The position numbers were made by a program, and so were the translations under genes. Source: an uncultured Planococcus sp. (GTDB taxonomy: Bacteria; Bacillota; Bacilli; Bacillales_A; Planococcaceae). From it: a DNA stretch of 64,000 bases. A model generated the notes under the pieces. The model saw nothing but the letters and a program-made list of their open reading frames with translations, was not told the origin of the DNA and searched no databases. Below, one piece after another: positions 11,126 to 23,126 of this stretch. Each line of letters starts with the position of its first letter. Within the stretch, counting starts at the first letter, position 1. The DNA is taken from the NCBI GenBank assembly GCA_947493585.1, contig CANLRI010000006.1:1-64000 (forward strand), written 5' to 3'.

Positions 11126-12661
11126 ATGAAAAGAAGAGCATTGATGAGCGTATCGGACAAATCCGGCATTTTGGAGTTTGCCCGTGAATTAGTGAAGATG
11201 GACGTGGAAATCTTGTCTACTGGAGGCACGCGCAAACATTTGGAAGACAATGGCGTTCCGACTACAGCAGTCGACGAAGTGACGGGATTCCCTGAAATCT
11301 TAGGTGGACGCGTGAAAACTTTACATCCGCTGATCCATGGCGGTTTATTGGCAAAACATGACGATAGCGAACATCAGCAGCAAATGAACGATAACGGCAT
11401 TGCGCCAATCGAGTTTGTCTGCGTCAATTTGTACCCATTCCGCGAAACGATTTCAAAGCCGGATGTGACCGTTGATGACGCGATTGAAAACATCGATATC
11501 GGCGGCCCGACGATGCTGCGTTCGGCAGCGAAAAACCACGCGTACGTGACAGTTATTGTCGATTCAGGCGATTACGAAGCAGTGCTTGCGGAACTTCGTG
11601 AACAGCAAACAACGAGCCCTGAGCTGCGCCGGAAACTTGCAGCGAAAGTATTCCGTCATACTGCGGCGTATGATGCGTATATTTCCAATTACTTAACGGA
11701 ACTGACGGATGAACAGTATCCGGAGCAGTTGACCCTTACATATGAATTGTCCCAAGCGTTGCGTTACGGGGAGAACCCGCACCAGAAAGCGGCGTTCTAC
11801 AAGAGTGCGCTCGGTTCGGATTTCTCGATCGCGCACGCTACGCAATTACACGGCAAAGAGCTTTCCTATAACAATATCCAAGACGCCAATGCCGCACTTC
11901 AGATCATCAAGGAATTCACCATGCCGGCAAGTGTCGCGGTGAAGCATATGAACCCATGCGGCGTCGGGACAGGAGAAACGCTTGCGCATTCTTTCAAAAA
12001 AGCGTATGAAGCGGATTCGACTTCCATTTTTGGCGGCATTGTTGCCTTGAACCGTGAAGTTGACCTCGAGACAGCTGAGCAATTGTCACAGATTTTCCTC
12101 GAAATCGTCATTGCGCCATCGTTTACAGAACAGGCACTCGAAGAACTTGGCAAAAAGAAAAACATCCGCTTGTTGACGGTGCCATTTGAAACGAAACGTC
12201 GCGACAAATGGAACACGGTGACAGTCGAAGGCGGATTGCTCGTCCAGGAGCCGGATGCATTCGGCTATGAAGACGCAGATATCCGTGTCGTGACGGAAAG
12301 ACAGCCAACAGAACAAGAACTCGAAGCCTTGAAACTGGGCTGGAGCGTTGTGAAACATGTTAAATCCAATGCGATTGTCGTGTGCGACGAGTCGATGACT
12401 TTAGGCGTAGGCGCAGGGCAAATGAACCGCGTCGGGGCAGCCGCCATTGCACTTGAGCAGGCAGCTGACAAAGCGCAAGGCGCAGCGATGGCATCGGATG
12501 CTTTCTTCCCGATGTCAGATACGGTGGAAGCGGCAGCGAAAGCCGGCATCAAAGCGATCATCCAGCCGGGCGGTTCGAAAAAAGACCAGGAGTCGATCGA
12601 TGCAGCGAATGCGCACGGCATTGCGATGGTCTTCACAGGCGTCCGCCATTTCAAACATTAA
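11126..12661 (+). CDS. purH: Bifunctional AICAR transformylase/IMP cyclohydrolase PurH
   Basis: Last two steps to IMP. The N-terminal methylglyoxal-synthase-like cyclohydrolase domain (residues 1 to about 195, with STGGTRKHL and GGRVKTLHP) is followed by the transformylase domain, which carries the [10 protein letters not shown] motif near residues 271-280. The 511 residues are full length. A clear AGGAGG precedes the ATG. Confidence 0.98.
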   Translation: MKRRALMSVSDKSGILEFARELVKMDVEILSTGGTRKHLEDNGVPTTAVDEVTGFPEILGGRVKTLHPLIHGGLLAKHDDSEHQQQMNDNGIAPIEFVCVNLYPFRETISKPDVTVDDAIENIDIGGPTMLRSAAKNHAYVTVIVDSGDYEAVLAELREQQTTSPELRRKLAAKVFRHTAAYDAYISNYLTELTDEQYPEQLTLTYELSQALRYGENPHQKAAFYKSALGSDFSIAHATQLHGKELSYNNIQDANAALQIIKEFTMPASVAVKHMNPCGVGTGETLAHSFKKAYEADSTSIFGGIVALNREVDLETAEQLSQIFLEIVIAPSFTEQALEELGKKKNIRLLTVPFETKRRDKWNTVTVEGGLLVQEPDAFGYEDADIRVVTERQPTEQELEALKLGWSVVKHVKSNAIVVCDESMTLGVGAGQMNRVGAAAIALEQAADKAQGAAMASDAFFPMSDTVEAAAKAGIKAIIQPGGSKKDQESIDAANAHGIAMVFTGVRHFKH

Positions 12662-12677
12662 TCGGAGGTGCACGGCT

Positions 12678-13928
12678 ATGAACGTATTGGTTATCGGTAA
12701 AGGCGGGCGCGAACACGCGCTTGCCCATCAATTCGCTATCTCGCCATCGGTTTCAAAAGTTTATGTGGCACCTGGCAATGATGGCATGACTCATGACGCA
12801 CAACTCGTTGACATTGGCGAGACGGATTTCGAAGCCTTGGCAGCGTTTGCCAAGGACAATGACATCGCCTTTACATTCGTCGGGCCTGAACAGCCGCTTT
12901 CAGAAGGCATCGTCGATTTCTTTGAAGCACGCGGCTTGAAGATTTTTGGTCCCGATAAAGCAGCGGCACGCATCGAAGGCAGCAAAGCGTTTGCCAAAGA
13001 ATTGATGAAAAAATACGATATCCCGACAGCAGCTTATGAAAGTTTTTCGGATACTGCGGAAGCTATCAACTACATCAAGCAGCAAGGCGCACCGATTGTC
13101 ATCAAGGCGGATGGGCTTGCTGCTGGAAAAGGCGTCGTCGTCGCACTAAGCGAACAAGAAGCGATCGATGCGGTGAAAGATATGCTCGACGGCCAGAAAT
13201 TCGGTGATTCGGGATCGACCGTTGTTATCGAGGAATTCTTGGATGGTGAGGAATTTTCCTTCATGTCATTCGTCCAGGATGGCAAGATCTATCCGATGGT
13301 TATCTCACAAGACCATAAGCGCGCCTTTGATGGCGATAAGGGGCCGAATACCGGCGGCATGGGAGCATACTCGCCGGTGCCGCAGATTTCGGAATCGGTC
13401 GTAGATGAGACTTTCGAAAAAATCGTCCGCCCGACGGTAAAGGCGATGAGCAGTGAAGGCACTCCGTTCAATGGCATTCTATATGCCGGCATCATCTTGA
13501 CGGCTAAAGGCCCGAAAGTGATCGAATTCAATGCGCGTTTCGGCGACCCGGAAACGCAAGTCGTTTTGCCGCGGCTGAAAACGGATCTCGGTGAATTCAT
13601 CTCGACTATCTTGGATGGGGGAGAGACGGAGCTTGAATGGGACGCCCGCCCTGTGCTGGGTGTGGTCATTGCAGCGGATGGCTATCCGGGTACTGTGGAA
13701 AAAGGGGCAGTCTTACCGGAGTTGAATGACTTGCAAGGCGTCACTGTGACGCATGCCGGCACGAAACGCTCTGATGGTCGCTTCACTGCAAACGGCGGCC
13801 GTGTGCTGCTTGTCGCAGGCAGCGGGGAGACATTGTCAGATGCCCAAAAAACCGTCTATCAAGCACTTGGGAAATTGGAGTGGGACGGTTTCTTTTACCG
13901 CACGGATATCGGTTGGCGTGCAATCTAA
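12678..13928 (+). CDS. purD: Phosphoribosylamine-glycine ligase PurD
   Basis: ATP-grasp ligase making glycinamide ribonucleotide. The start ATG at 12678 (MNVLVIGKGGREHAL) follows CGGAGGTG; the open frame runs further upstream inside purH, but that part is not real. ADGLAAGKG near residue 144 and GPNTGGMGAYSP near 222 are the ATP-grasp signatures. It has 416 residues, ends the operon, and a terminator follows. Confidence 0.98.
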   Translation: MNVLVIGKGGREHALAHQFAISPSVSKVYVAPGNDGMTHDAQLVDIGETDFEALAAFAKDNDIAFTFVGPEQPLSEGIVDFFEARGLKIFGPDKAAARIEGSKAFAKELMKKYDIPTAAYESFSDTAEAINYIKQQGAPIVIKADGLAAGKGVVVALSEQEAIDAVKDMLDGQKFGDSGSTVVIEEFLDGEEFSFMSFVQDGKIYPMVISQDHKRAFDGDKGPNTGGMGAYSPVPQISESVVDETFEKIVRPTVKAMSSEGTPFNGILYAGIILTAKGPKVIEFNARFGDPETQVVLPRLKTDLGEFISTILDGGETELEWDARPVLGVVIAADGYPGTVEKGAVLPELNDLQGVTVTHAGTKRSDGRFTANGGRVLLVAGSGETLSDAQKTVYQALGKLEWDGFFYRTDIGWRAI

Positions 13929-13945
13929 GTGAATAATTGCTATAA

Positions 13946-13985
13946 TAAAATGACACAATTTCGTCACGGAGCTGTGTCATTTTAT
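13946..13985 (+). terminator. Terminator of the pur operon
   Basis: The arms AAAATGACACA and TGTGTCATTTTA form a stem around a 15-base loop, 18 bases after the purD stop. The tail is only moderately T-rich. Confidence 0.8.
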
Positions 13986-14115
13986 TTATGTGGCAAATGC
14001 CGCGGAGGATTTTCAAAAGCCCACTTTTACCTCTATTACTAAACTCCATTTTCCACCAAGCATTACCCCGGAAGTAACAAAACCAGCAGGGCATTCAAAC
14101 TCGGAAGGAGCAAAA

Positions 14116-14709
14116 ATGATGAACTGGTATGAAAAACTGAATCAGTATTTTCCTGTAGAGGAAATGAAGTCGAAAGAGCATATGGACACTTTGCTGAAGG
14201 AAAAAGGCAGTGTTTACTACAAAGACGAGGGGCCGTATCATGTCTTGATGTATGCGGAATTCCCAAGCTTCTCATTCGTTGACTATTTATTCGTATCGAA
14301 AGAATCACGTGGCATGGGCATCGGCAAGAAAACCTTGCAAATGCTCAAAGACAAGAACAAGCCGATCATTTTGGAAGTCGAACCGGTCGATTACGAAGAC
14401 ACCGATTCCGAAAAACGCTTGCGCTTTTATGCACGCGAAGGCTTCGAGCATGCCTCGTCAATTGGCTATTGCCGCCGTTCGCTCGCGACTGGCGAAGAAA
14501 ATTCGATGGAAATTCTTTATTGGGCCCCGAATGGCGAAACCGAAGAAGAGATTTTCGAAGCGATGAAGAAAATGTATGAGGATATCCATACCTACAAAGA
14601 CGAGCATTTTTACGGCGAGTCGTATGATCCGGTTTCTGATGTTTTGACGAGAAAAGAACAAGACCAGCAGGATATCCTGAAGCCTTTCAGCGATCCGATC
14701 AATAAATAA
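14116..14709 (+). CDS. GNAT family N-acetyltransferase
   Basis: A 197-residue acetyltransferase of unknown substrate. The start is placed at the ATG at 14116 (MMNWYEKL) behind GGAAGGAG; the frame is open upstream without coding character. The acetyl-CoA loop reads SRGMGIGKKTLQML near residues 63-76, followed by LEVEPVDYEDTDSEKRLRFY, a block common in this Bacilli subfamily. It lies alone between two terminators, inserted between purD and yerA relative to the B. subtilis order. Confidence 0.88.
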   Translation: MMNWYEKLNQYFPVEEMKSKEHMDTLLKEKGSVYYKDEGPYHVLMYAEFPSFSFVDYLFVSKESRGMGIGKKTLQMLKDKNKPIILEVEPVDYEDTDSEKRLRFYAREGFEHASSIGYCRRSLATGEENSMEILYWAPNGETEEEIFEAMKKMYEDIHTYKDEHFYGESYDPVSDVLTRKEQDQQDILKPFSDPINK

Positions 14710-14710
14710 A

Positions 14711-14742
14711 AAAAATCCACGTCACTGAGACGTGGATTTTTT
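14711..14742 (+). terminator. Terminator after the acetyltransferase gene
   Basis: The 13-base arms AAAAATCCACGTC and GACGTGGATTTTT with a five-base loop run into T residues just after the stop codon. Confidence 0.92.
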
Positions 14743-14854
14743 ATGTCTAATATAGGAAAAGAGAGGAGCAATTGCATGCCCTTCTCTGTAAAAAAATGCA
14801 TAATTATGCTAGTATACGATGTATGGATATTGAAAAGAGAGCAGGTGCCTTCGG

Positions 14855-16585
14855 ATGGTAAACCCTTTATGGAAAAATACAGAAATAAGGAAACAAGTTA
14901 AAATTGTCTCAAAAGAATTGTCCCCGGACCTTGTGCTGACGAATGCCACATATCTGCATGGGATATTTAAAAAATGGATGAATGGAAATATATGGATGGA
15001 CGGAGACCGCATCGTTTACGCTGGACAAGATATGCCGAAAATCGATGAATCCACGGAAGTTGTGGATGTCAGCGGTAAATGGATCGTGCCTGGCTATATC
15101 GAACCTCATGTCCATCCGTATCAGCTTTACAACCCGCAGCAATTCGCTGATTATGCTGCACAAGGCGGAACTACCGGGTTCATCTCGGACAACTTGCCAT
15201 TATTTTTATCATTAGAAAACGAGAAAGCGTTTACATTACTTGACCGTATGGCGGAGCTGCCGTTCACGTTTTATTGGTGGACAAGGTTCGACTCGCAGAC
15301 GGAACTTGTCGGTGAAGACCAAAAATTCACGTCGAAAGCAGTCGGCGAGTGGCTAGAGCGTCCCGACGTCATCCTTGGTGGTGAATTGACGGGCTGGCCG
15401 AAACTATTGGCCGGCGATGACCAAATGCTTTATTGGATCCAAAAAGCGAAAATCAGTTTGAAAAAGATTGAAGGGCATTTCCCTGGAGCTTCCGAGAAGA
15501 CCTTGGCGCGTATGAAGTTGTTGGGCGCGGACGGGGACCATGAAGCGATGACCGTCGATGAAGTGGAGACGCGCCTATTGCATGGCTACGGCGTGACGCT
15601 TCGCCATTCTTCGATTCGCCCAGATTTGCCGGCATTATTGTCAGGAATCGTCGAACGTGAATTGAATGTGTTCGATAAATTGATGATGACAACGGACGGC
15701 TCGACGCCGGTCTTCCATAAAGACGGCGTGATGGATTTATGCATCCAAATCGCGCTTGATGCCGGCGTTCCGGCGATCGATGCCTATATGATGGCTTCTT
15801 ATAACGTGGCGCGCTATTACAACTTGACAAGCTTGCACGGCTTGATCGCGACAGGGCGCTATGCCAATTTGAACATTCTCGATTCGATCGATAACCCGGT
15901 GCCGAGTGGCGTGATTTCAAAAGGGGTTTGGCTCAAGCGCGACGGCCAGAAAGTACGTTCCCTTGACGATGTGGATTGGTCGGTCTTGCCGGAACTCGAT
16001 CTCGATTTCGATTTGACCGATGACGATTTCCAGTTTTCGATGCCGTTCGGTGTGGAGATGGTCAATGACGTCATCACCAAACCGTATTCCGTGAGTGTCG
16101 ACACAAACGTCGAACGCTTGTCTAAAGAACATGGCGAAAGCTTCCTGATGCTGATCGACCGCAACGGCAAATGGCGGGTCAATACGTTGATCAAGGGCTT
16201 TGCGACAGAAGTCGACGGATTTGCTTCATCTTACACCAACACAGGAGATATCGTGTTGATCGGCAAAAGCCGTAAAGACATGTGGAAAGCGTTTGAAGAG
16301 GTGAAGCGCCTTAAAGGCGGTATCGTCTTAGTCGAAGGCGGCGAGACGGTTTGCGAATTGCCGCTGCCTATTGGCGGCATCATGTCCGATTTGCCGATGG
16401 AGCCGTTGATGGAACAGGAAACGGCGTTGAAGAAGGCATTGAAAGAGCGCGGCTATGAACATGGCGACGCTGTTTATACCTTATTGTTCTTGATGGCGAC
16501 TCATTTGCCGTACGTCCGCATTACCCAAAAAGGGATATATGATGTGATGAACAAAACCATCTTATTCCCGGCATTCATGAGGTGA
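14855..16585 (+). CDS. yerA: Adenine deaminase-related amidohydrolase YerA
   Basis: A 576-residue amidohydrolase of the AdeC/YerA group. Metal-site motifs include EPHVHPY (near residue 84), EGHFPG and LRHSSIRPDLP in the middle, and MMTTDGSTP near residue 278. In B. subtilis the yerA product is an adenine deaminase homologue of uncertain substrate, so adenine deamination here is not proven. The next gene, yerB, begins at the stop. Its place next to the purine operon fits nucleobase metabolism but is not proof. Confidence 0.85.
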   Translation: MVNPLWKNTEIRKQVKIVSKELSPDLVLTNATYLHGIFKKWMNGNIWMDGDRIVYAGQDMPKIDESTEVVDVSGKWIVPGYIEPHVHPYQLYNPQQFADYAAQGGTTGFISDNLPLFLSLENEKAFTLLDRMAELPFTFYWWTRFDSQTELVGEDQKFTSKAVGEWLERPDVILGGELTGWPKLLAGDDQMLYWIQKAKISLKKIEGHFPGASEKTLARMKLLGADGDHEAMTVDEVETRLLHGYGVTLRHSSIRPDLPALLSGIVERELNVFDKLMMTTDGSTPVFHKDGVMDLCIQIALDAGVPAIDAYMMASYNVARYYNLTSLHGLIATGRYANLNILDSIDNPVPSGVISKGVWLKRDGQKVRSLDDVDWSVLPELDLDFDLTDDDFQFSMPFGVEMVNDVITKPYSVSVDTNVERLSKEHGESFLMLIDRNGKWRVNTLIKGFATEVDGFASSYTNTGDIVLIGKSRKDMWKAFEEVKRLKGGIVLVEGGETVCELPLPIGGIMSDLPMEPLMEQETALKKALKERGYEHGDAVYTLLFLMATHLPYVRITQKGIYDVMNKTILFPAFMR

Positions 16586-16590
16586 CAGGG

Positions 16591-17649
16591 ATGAAAAAAT
16601 GGCTGATCTTGCTTGCTCTGCTGACAGTTGCGGTTGTCTTGGGATTTTGGCTGATCGGAAGGGACGATGCTGGTGAGCCGGGAACACCCGGAAATCCAGA
16701 AACGCCAGTGGCGCCAGAAGTACCTAAAGTGCCGGAGGAAGTGCTCACTACAGCTCCGTTCACAGGAATGCAAGGGGACGGGCCTTATGATAGGCGGGCA
16801 GTGATGGCGGTCATCAATAATCATCCAGCCGCGCGTCCGCAAACGGGCTTGGTGGAAGCGGATATGGTGTTCGAGTTAATTGCCGAATATAATATCACGC
16901 GATTTTTGGCACTTTACCAAAGCCAGTTTCCGGTGAATATCGGGCCGGTGCGCAGTGCGCGCGATTATTTTGTCGAACTCGCCGATGCATACGATGCATT
17001 TTTCGTTGCGCATGGCTATAGCCCGGAAGCGAAGCAATTGCTCGATTCGGGAGTGTTCGATCATATCAACGGCATGCAATATGACGGGACATTGTTCAAG
17101 CGTTCATTGGACCGTGTGGCGCCTCACAATTCCTATATCACTTATGAAAACGTCGAACTTGCGATGGAGATGACCGGCGCTTCAACCAATTACAGCATGA
17201 AAGCACCTTATACTTTCTCTGCACAGGGCAGTAATGATAAACTAGGAGAACAAGCTGCTTCTATAGAAGTAACCTACGGCGGCGATCCGTTGTTTACGAG
17301 CACCTATGCTTATGATGAAGAGTCGCAGCTTTACGGCCGTTCATCGGGCGGAATTGCGACTGCGGATAAGGAAACTTCGCAGCTGATCGAAGTCGCCAAC
17401 GTGCTGGTCATTGAAACAGCGCATGACACGATCGATGCCAAAGGCCGCCAGGAGTTCGATCTGACTTCCGGCGGGCAGGCATTATTATTCCTTGAAGGAA
17501 CCGTGCAGGAAATCACGTGGCGCTCAGAAAACGGCATGCTTGTGCCGGTCGTGGAAAACGCAATAGCCGAATTGACGCAAGGAAAAACCTGGGTCCATAT
17601 TATTCCCGATTCACCAGGAATTGGCCAGGCGGTTCAGTATAGCCCGTAA
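16591..17649 (+). CDS. yerB: YerB-family DUF3048 protein, membrane anchored
   Basis: A 352-residue DUF3048 protein, function unknown. The ATG at 16591 has AGGTGACAGGG just upstream; a GTG at 16582 is the alternative. One N-terminal hydrophobic segment (WLILLALLTVAVVLGFWLI) is followed by a Pro/Gly linker (GEPGTPGNPETPVAPEVP) and the extracellular domain with NNHPAARPQTGL and NIGPVRSARDYFVEL. B. subtilis YerB is annotated as a lipoprotein; no lipobox Cys is present here, so a transmembrane anchor is inferred. Confidence 0.88.
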   Translation: MKKWLILLALLTVAVVLGFWLIGRDDAGEPGTPGNPETPVAPEVPKVPEEVLTTAPFTGMQGDGPYDRRAVMAVINNHPAARPQTGLVEADMVFELIAEYNITRFLALYQSQFPVNIGPVRSARDYFVELADAYDAFFVAHGYSPEAKQLLDSGVFDHINGMQYDGTLFKRSLDRVAPHNSYITYENVELAMEMTGASTNYSMKAPYTFSAQGSNDKLGEQAASIEVTYGGDPLFTSTYAYDEESQLYGRSSGGIATADKETSQLIEVANVLVIETAHDTIDAKGRQEFDLTSGGQALLFLEGTVQEITWRSENGMLVPVVENAIAELTQGKTWVHIIPDSPGIGQAVQYSP

Positions 17650-17686
17650 AAGCGGGATCAATCGAAGAGCAATGAAAGGACGTTGA

Positions 17687-18013
17687 ATGTGCATGCAAGT
17701 TGATAAGATTAGAGGGCCGCAGACCGATCAATTGATCGAAGCGGTGCTGGCATTGGAAAACAAAGAACAAGCCTATCGATTTTTTGATGATTTGTGCACG
17801 ATCAGTGAAATCCAATCGTTATCGCAACGCTTTGAAGTGGCGCATATGCTGCGCTTGAAAAAGACGTATGAAAAAATCAAGAACGAAACGGGCGCGAGCA
17901 CAGCAACCATTTCCCGCGTGCGCCGCTGCTTGAATTACGGCAACGATGCATACGAGGAAATGCTCGATGTGCTGTATCCGGAAGAAAAACAAATTGAAAT
18001 TCCAAAAGACTGA
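17687..18013 (+). CDS. yerC: TrpR-like DNA-binding protein YerC
   Basis: A 108-residue protein of the YerC/YecD TrpR-related family. A helix-turn-helix is visible in TGASTATISRVRRCLNYG (about residues 67-84), preceded by the SEIQSLSQRFEVAHML helix block. The target is unknown. The start ATG at 17687 has AAAGGA six bases ahead; a second ATG is two codons further on. It lies between yerB and pcrB as in B. subtilis and is followed by a terminator. Confidence 0.92.
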   Translation: MCMQVDKIRGPQTDQLIEAVLALENKEQAYRFFDDLCTISEIQSLSQRFEVAHMLRLKKTYEKIKNETGASTATISRVRRCLNYGNDAYEEMLDVLYPEEKQIEIPKD

Positions 18014-18040
18014 CCAGCGAACGGTGCTGGTCTTTTTTTT
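18004..18040 (+). terminator. Terminator after yerC
   Basis: GACCAGC and GCTGGTC arms are followed by eight T residues; the 5' arm overlaps the yerC stop. Confidence 0.88.
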
Positions 18041-18095
18041 GTGCGCTAAATCCTTTATTCGTGGATGGATGGGAACGGAGTGTTGGCTGATCTTT

Positions 18096-18104
18096 TGTTA
18101 TAAT
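18096..18104 (+). promoter_or_regulatory. Extended -10 promoter candidate for pcrB-pcrA-ligA-yerH
   Basis: TGTTATAAT is a TGN-extended -10 with a perfect TATAAT. No good -35 is seen at 17 bp. It sits 39 bp upstream of the pcrB start and just after the yerC terminator. Confidence 0.6.
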
Positions 18105-18142
18105 GAAAAGAGGAAAACCAAAGTACAGTTAGGAGAATACCT

Positions 18143-18844
18143 GTGGACTTTCAAACATGGCGGCATGTCTTTAAATTAGACCCTGCAAAACAGATTTCAG
18201 ATGGACATTTGGAACGAATTTGCGAATCCGGGACTGATGCCATCTTGATTGGCGGAAGTGATGATGTCACACTCGACAATGTCCTGGAGTTGATGGCCCG
18301 TGTGCGCCGCTATTCAGTGCCGGTTGCGCTCGAAGTGTCGACGGTCGAATCAGTGACGCCGGGCTTCGATTATTACTTCATCCCAACAGTGCTCAACAGC
18401 AGCGACCCGAAATGGATCAAAGGGCTTCACCACGAGGCGATCCGCGAATACGGCGAGATTATGGATTGGACGGAAATCGTTCCGGAAGGCTATTGCATTT
18501 TAAATCCGGACTGCAAAGCGGCACGATTGACCGGGGCGGATGCCTCCTTGACCGAAGAGGATGTGCTTGGATATGCACGCATGGCGGAGCATTTTTTCAA
18601 GCTGCCGGTCTTTTATCTGGAATATAGCGGCATGTACGGTGACGCTGAACTCGTCAACAAAACCGCGTCGGTGCTGTCTGAGACACGGCTGTTTTACGGC
18701 GGCGGCATCGATTCAGTGGAACGCGCCAAAGAAATGGCGGCGATCAGTGATACGATCGTTGTCGGCAATATCATTTATGAAGATTTAAACAAAGCGCTTG
18801 CGACCGTCAAGGCAGTTGCGGAAACGGCTGAGCAATCGTTATAA
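18143..18844 (+). CDS. pcrB: Heptaprenylglyceryl phosphate synthase PcrB
   Basis: A TIM-barrel prenyltransferase that joins heptaprenyl diphosphate to sn-glycerol-1-phosphate in Bacillales. The start is GTG ([14 protein letters not shown]) behind [26 protein letters not shown] and the phosphate-binding [12 protein letters not shown] (near residues 189-200) are typical. The 233 residues match the family. pcrA follows closely. Confidence 0.95.
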   Translation: MDFQTWRHVFKLDPAKQISDGHLERICESGTDAILIGGSDDVTLDNVLELMARVRRYSVPVALEVSTVESVTPGFDYYFIPTVLNSSDPKWIKGLHHEAIREYGEIMDWTEIVPEGYCILNPDCKAARLTGADASLTEEDVLGYARMAEHFFKLPVFYLEYSGMYGDAELVNKTASVLSETRLFYGGGIDSVERAKEMAAISDTIVVGNIIYEDLNKALATVKAVAETAEQSL

Positions 18845-18875
18845 TAAAAGGAACAAACGTTCGAGGTGGTGCACA

Positions 18876-21092
18876 ATGGAATTAATCACAAAAAACCTGC
18901 TGCGGGGGATGAATCCCGAGCAGGAAGAAGCAGTCAAAACAACAGAAGGCCCCCTATTGATCATGGCCGGTGCGGGATCTGGGAAAACACGGGTGCTGAC
19001 ACATCGGATCGCGTACTTGGTGCTTGAAAAACAAGTCTATCCGTCCAACATCCTGGCAATTACGTTCACCAATAAAGCGGCGCGCGAAATGCGCAACCGA
19101 ATCGATGGGCTGCTCGGCCACGGAACAGGCGACCGCATGTGGGTATCGACATTCCACTCGATGTGCGTGCGCATCCTGCGCCGCAATATCGACCGGCTCG
19201 GCTTTTCGAAAAGCTTCTCGATCTTGGATACGACCGACCAATTGACGGTCATCAAAAATGTCTTGAAGCAGCAAAATTTAGACCCGAAAAAATACGAACC
19301 GCGGACGATGCTGAACGCCATTTCATCGTCGAAAAACGAATGCATCGACGCGGAAACCTTCGCAGTGAACGCCAATCAATTCAACCCGTATGAAAAAACG
19401 GTCGCGGAAGTGTTCACGGGCTACCAGAAGCGATTGCAGAAAAACCAATCGCTCGATTTCGACGATTTGATCATGATGACCTTGAGGCTGTTTGAAACGG
19501 TCCCGGATGTGCTGGAATACTATCAGGATAAATTCCACTATATCCATGTTGATGAATACCAGGATACGAACAACGCCCAGTACCAATTGGTGCAGTTAAT
19601 GGCGAAGAAATTCAAGAATATTTGTGTTGTCGGCGATTCCGACCAGTCGATCTACCGCTGGCGTGGGGCGGATATCACCAATATCCTGTCGTTCGAAAAG
19701 GATTATCCGGACGCCAAAGTGATTATGCTCGAACAGAATTACCGTTCGACCAAGCGTATTTTGCAGGCGGCAAACGACGTCATCCAGAAAAACACGAGCC
19801 GCTACCCGAAAGAGTTGCGGACCGATAATGACGAAGGGCCAGCGATCACGCTGCATAAAGCGGGCGATGAGCGCCAGGAAGCCCAGTACATCGTCCAGAC
19901 CATCCAAAATCTCATGCAGGAAGAAGGCTATAAAACCTCTGATTTCGCCATTCTTTACCGGACCAATGCCCAATCGCGGATTTTAGAGGAGATGTTCGTT
20001 AAATCGAATATGAGCTATACGATCGTCGGCGGCACGAAATTCTATGACCGCAAGGAAATCAAGGACTTGCTCGCGTATTTGCGCTTGATTGCCAATAACG
20101 AAGATGACCTGTCGCTCGCGCGCATCATTAATGAACCGAAGCGGGGGATCGGCGCGACGTCATTCGAGAAAATGGCGCGCTTTGCTATCGAGCAGGACCG
20201 CACCATCATGGATTCCTTGCAGGAAGCGGATTTCATGGGCTTGACGGCGAAAACCGCGCAGACCGCGCTGGAATTCCGGACGATGATCGCCGGATTCACG
20301 GAAATGCAGGAATTTCTGTCGGTGACGGAATTGGTAGAAGAAGTGCTCAAGAAATCCGGTTACCGCCAGATGCTACAAAACGACAAGACCATTGAAGGCG
20401 AAAGCCGCCTCGAGAACTTGGATGAATTCCTGACGGTGACGCAAGCGTTCGAAAAACAAAGCGATGACAAGTCCTTGGTCGCATTCTTGACCGATTTGGC
20501 TTTAATTGCGGATATCGATTCATTGGACGAGGAAGAAGAACAAGGCGACGGGCCGATTATCCTCATGACGATGCACGCTGCGAAAGGCTTGGAATTCCCG
20601 GTTGTGTTCATCGCCGGCTTGGAGGAAAACGTGTTCCCGCATTCGCGTTCGAATAACGACGAGGAAGAACTGGAAGAAGAGCGGCGGCTTGCATATGTCG
20701 GCATTACGCGCGCCGAGAAACGATTGTATTTGACGCATGCCTCGTCGCGAACGATTTTCGGCAAGAGCAATTTCAATCTGCCGTCGCGTTTCATCTCTGA
20801 AATTTCGGAAGATCTCATCGAGCAGACATTTGCCAATCACCGTGCAGGCGCTGCGACGAGTTACAAGCAAGCACCAAAACGCAAAGCGGTCATAAAGCCG
20901 TCTTATCAAGCATCCGGCGGTGACCGCTTGGGCTGGAAAACAGGCGACCGCGCGAAGCATAAGAAATGGGGCGTGGGCACTGTCGTCAATGTCAAAGGCA
21001 ACGGCGAGCAAACGGAACTCGACATCGCCTTCCCGAGCCCGACAGGCATCAAGCGGCTGCTCGCAAAATTTGCGCCGATCGAAAAAGAATGA
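18876..21092 (+). CDS. pcrA: ATP-dependent DNA helicase PcrA
   Basis: UvrD/Rep-type SF1A helicase, 738 residues, active in repair and replication-transcription conflicts. The start ATG at 18876 ([16 protein letters not shown]) follows GAGGTGG; the frame upstream overlaps pcrB and is not used. Walker A GAGSGKT is at 32-38, VDEYQDTN near 224 and QNYRST near 287. The C-terminal RNA-polymerase-binding Tudor-like segment ([18 protein letters not shown]) is present near residue 690. Confidence 0.97.
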   Translation: MELITKNLLRGMNPEQEEAVKTTEGPLLIMAGAGSGKTRVLTHRIAYLVLEKQVYPSNILAITFTNKAAREMRNRIDGLLGHGTGDRMWVSTFHSMCVRILRRNIDRLGFSKSFSILDTTDQLTVIKNVLKQQNLDPKKYEPRTMLNAISSSKNECIDAETFAVNANQFNPYEKTVAEVFTGYQKRLQKNQSLDFDDLIMMTLRLFETVPDVLEYYQDKFHYIHVDEYQDTNNAQYQLVQLMAKKFKNICVVGDSDQSIYRWRGADITNILSFEKDYPDAKVIMLEQNYRSTKRILQAANDVIQKNTSRYPKELRTDNDEGPAITLHKAGDERQEAQYIVQTIQNLMQEEGYKTSDFAILYRTNAQSRILEEMFVKSNMSYTIVGGTKFYDRKEIKDLLAYLRLIANNEDDLSLARIINEPKRGIGATSFEKMARFAIEQDRTIMDSLQEADFMGLTAKTAQTALEFRTMIAGFTEMQEFLSVTELVEEVLKKSGYRQMLQNDKTIEGESRLENLDEFLTVTQAFEKQSDDKSLVAFLTDLALIADIDSLDEEEEQGDGPIILMTMHAAKGLEFPVVFIAGLEENVFPHSRSNNDEEELEEERRLAYVGITRAEKRLYLTHASSRTIFGKSNFNLPSRFISEISEDLIEQTFANHRAGAATSYKQAPKRKAVIKPSYQASGGDRLGWKTGDRAKHKKWGVGTVVNVKGNGEQTELDIAFPSPTGIKRLLAKFAPIEKE

Positions 21093-21107
21093 TCTGGAGG
21101 AACCTGA

Positions 21108-23114
<2,007 letters not shown>

Positions 23115-23126
23115 GGAGATTAGCAT

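Noticed and set aside
12447..12677. N-terminal extension of purD inside purH
   Set aside because: The real start at 12678 has a good ribosome site and gives the conserved MNVLVIGKGGREHAL opening.
14772..14815. TTGCAT and TAGTAT as a promoter for yerA
   Set aside because: The spacing is 32 bp, far from the 16-18 bp expected.
18798..18875. N-terminal extension of pcrA inside pcrB
   Set aside because: The [16 protein letters not shown] start fits PcrA orthologues and follows GAGGTGG.
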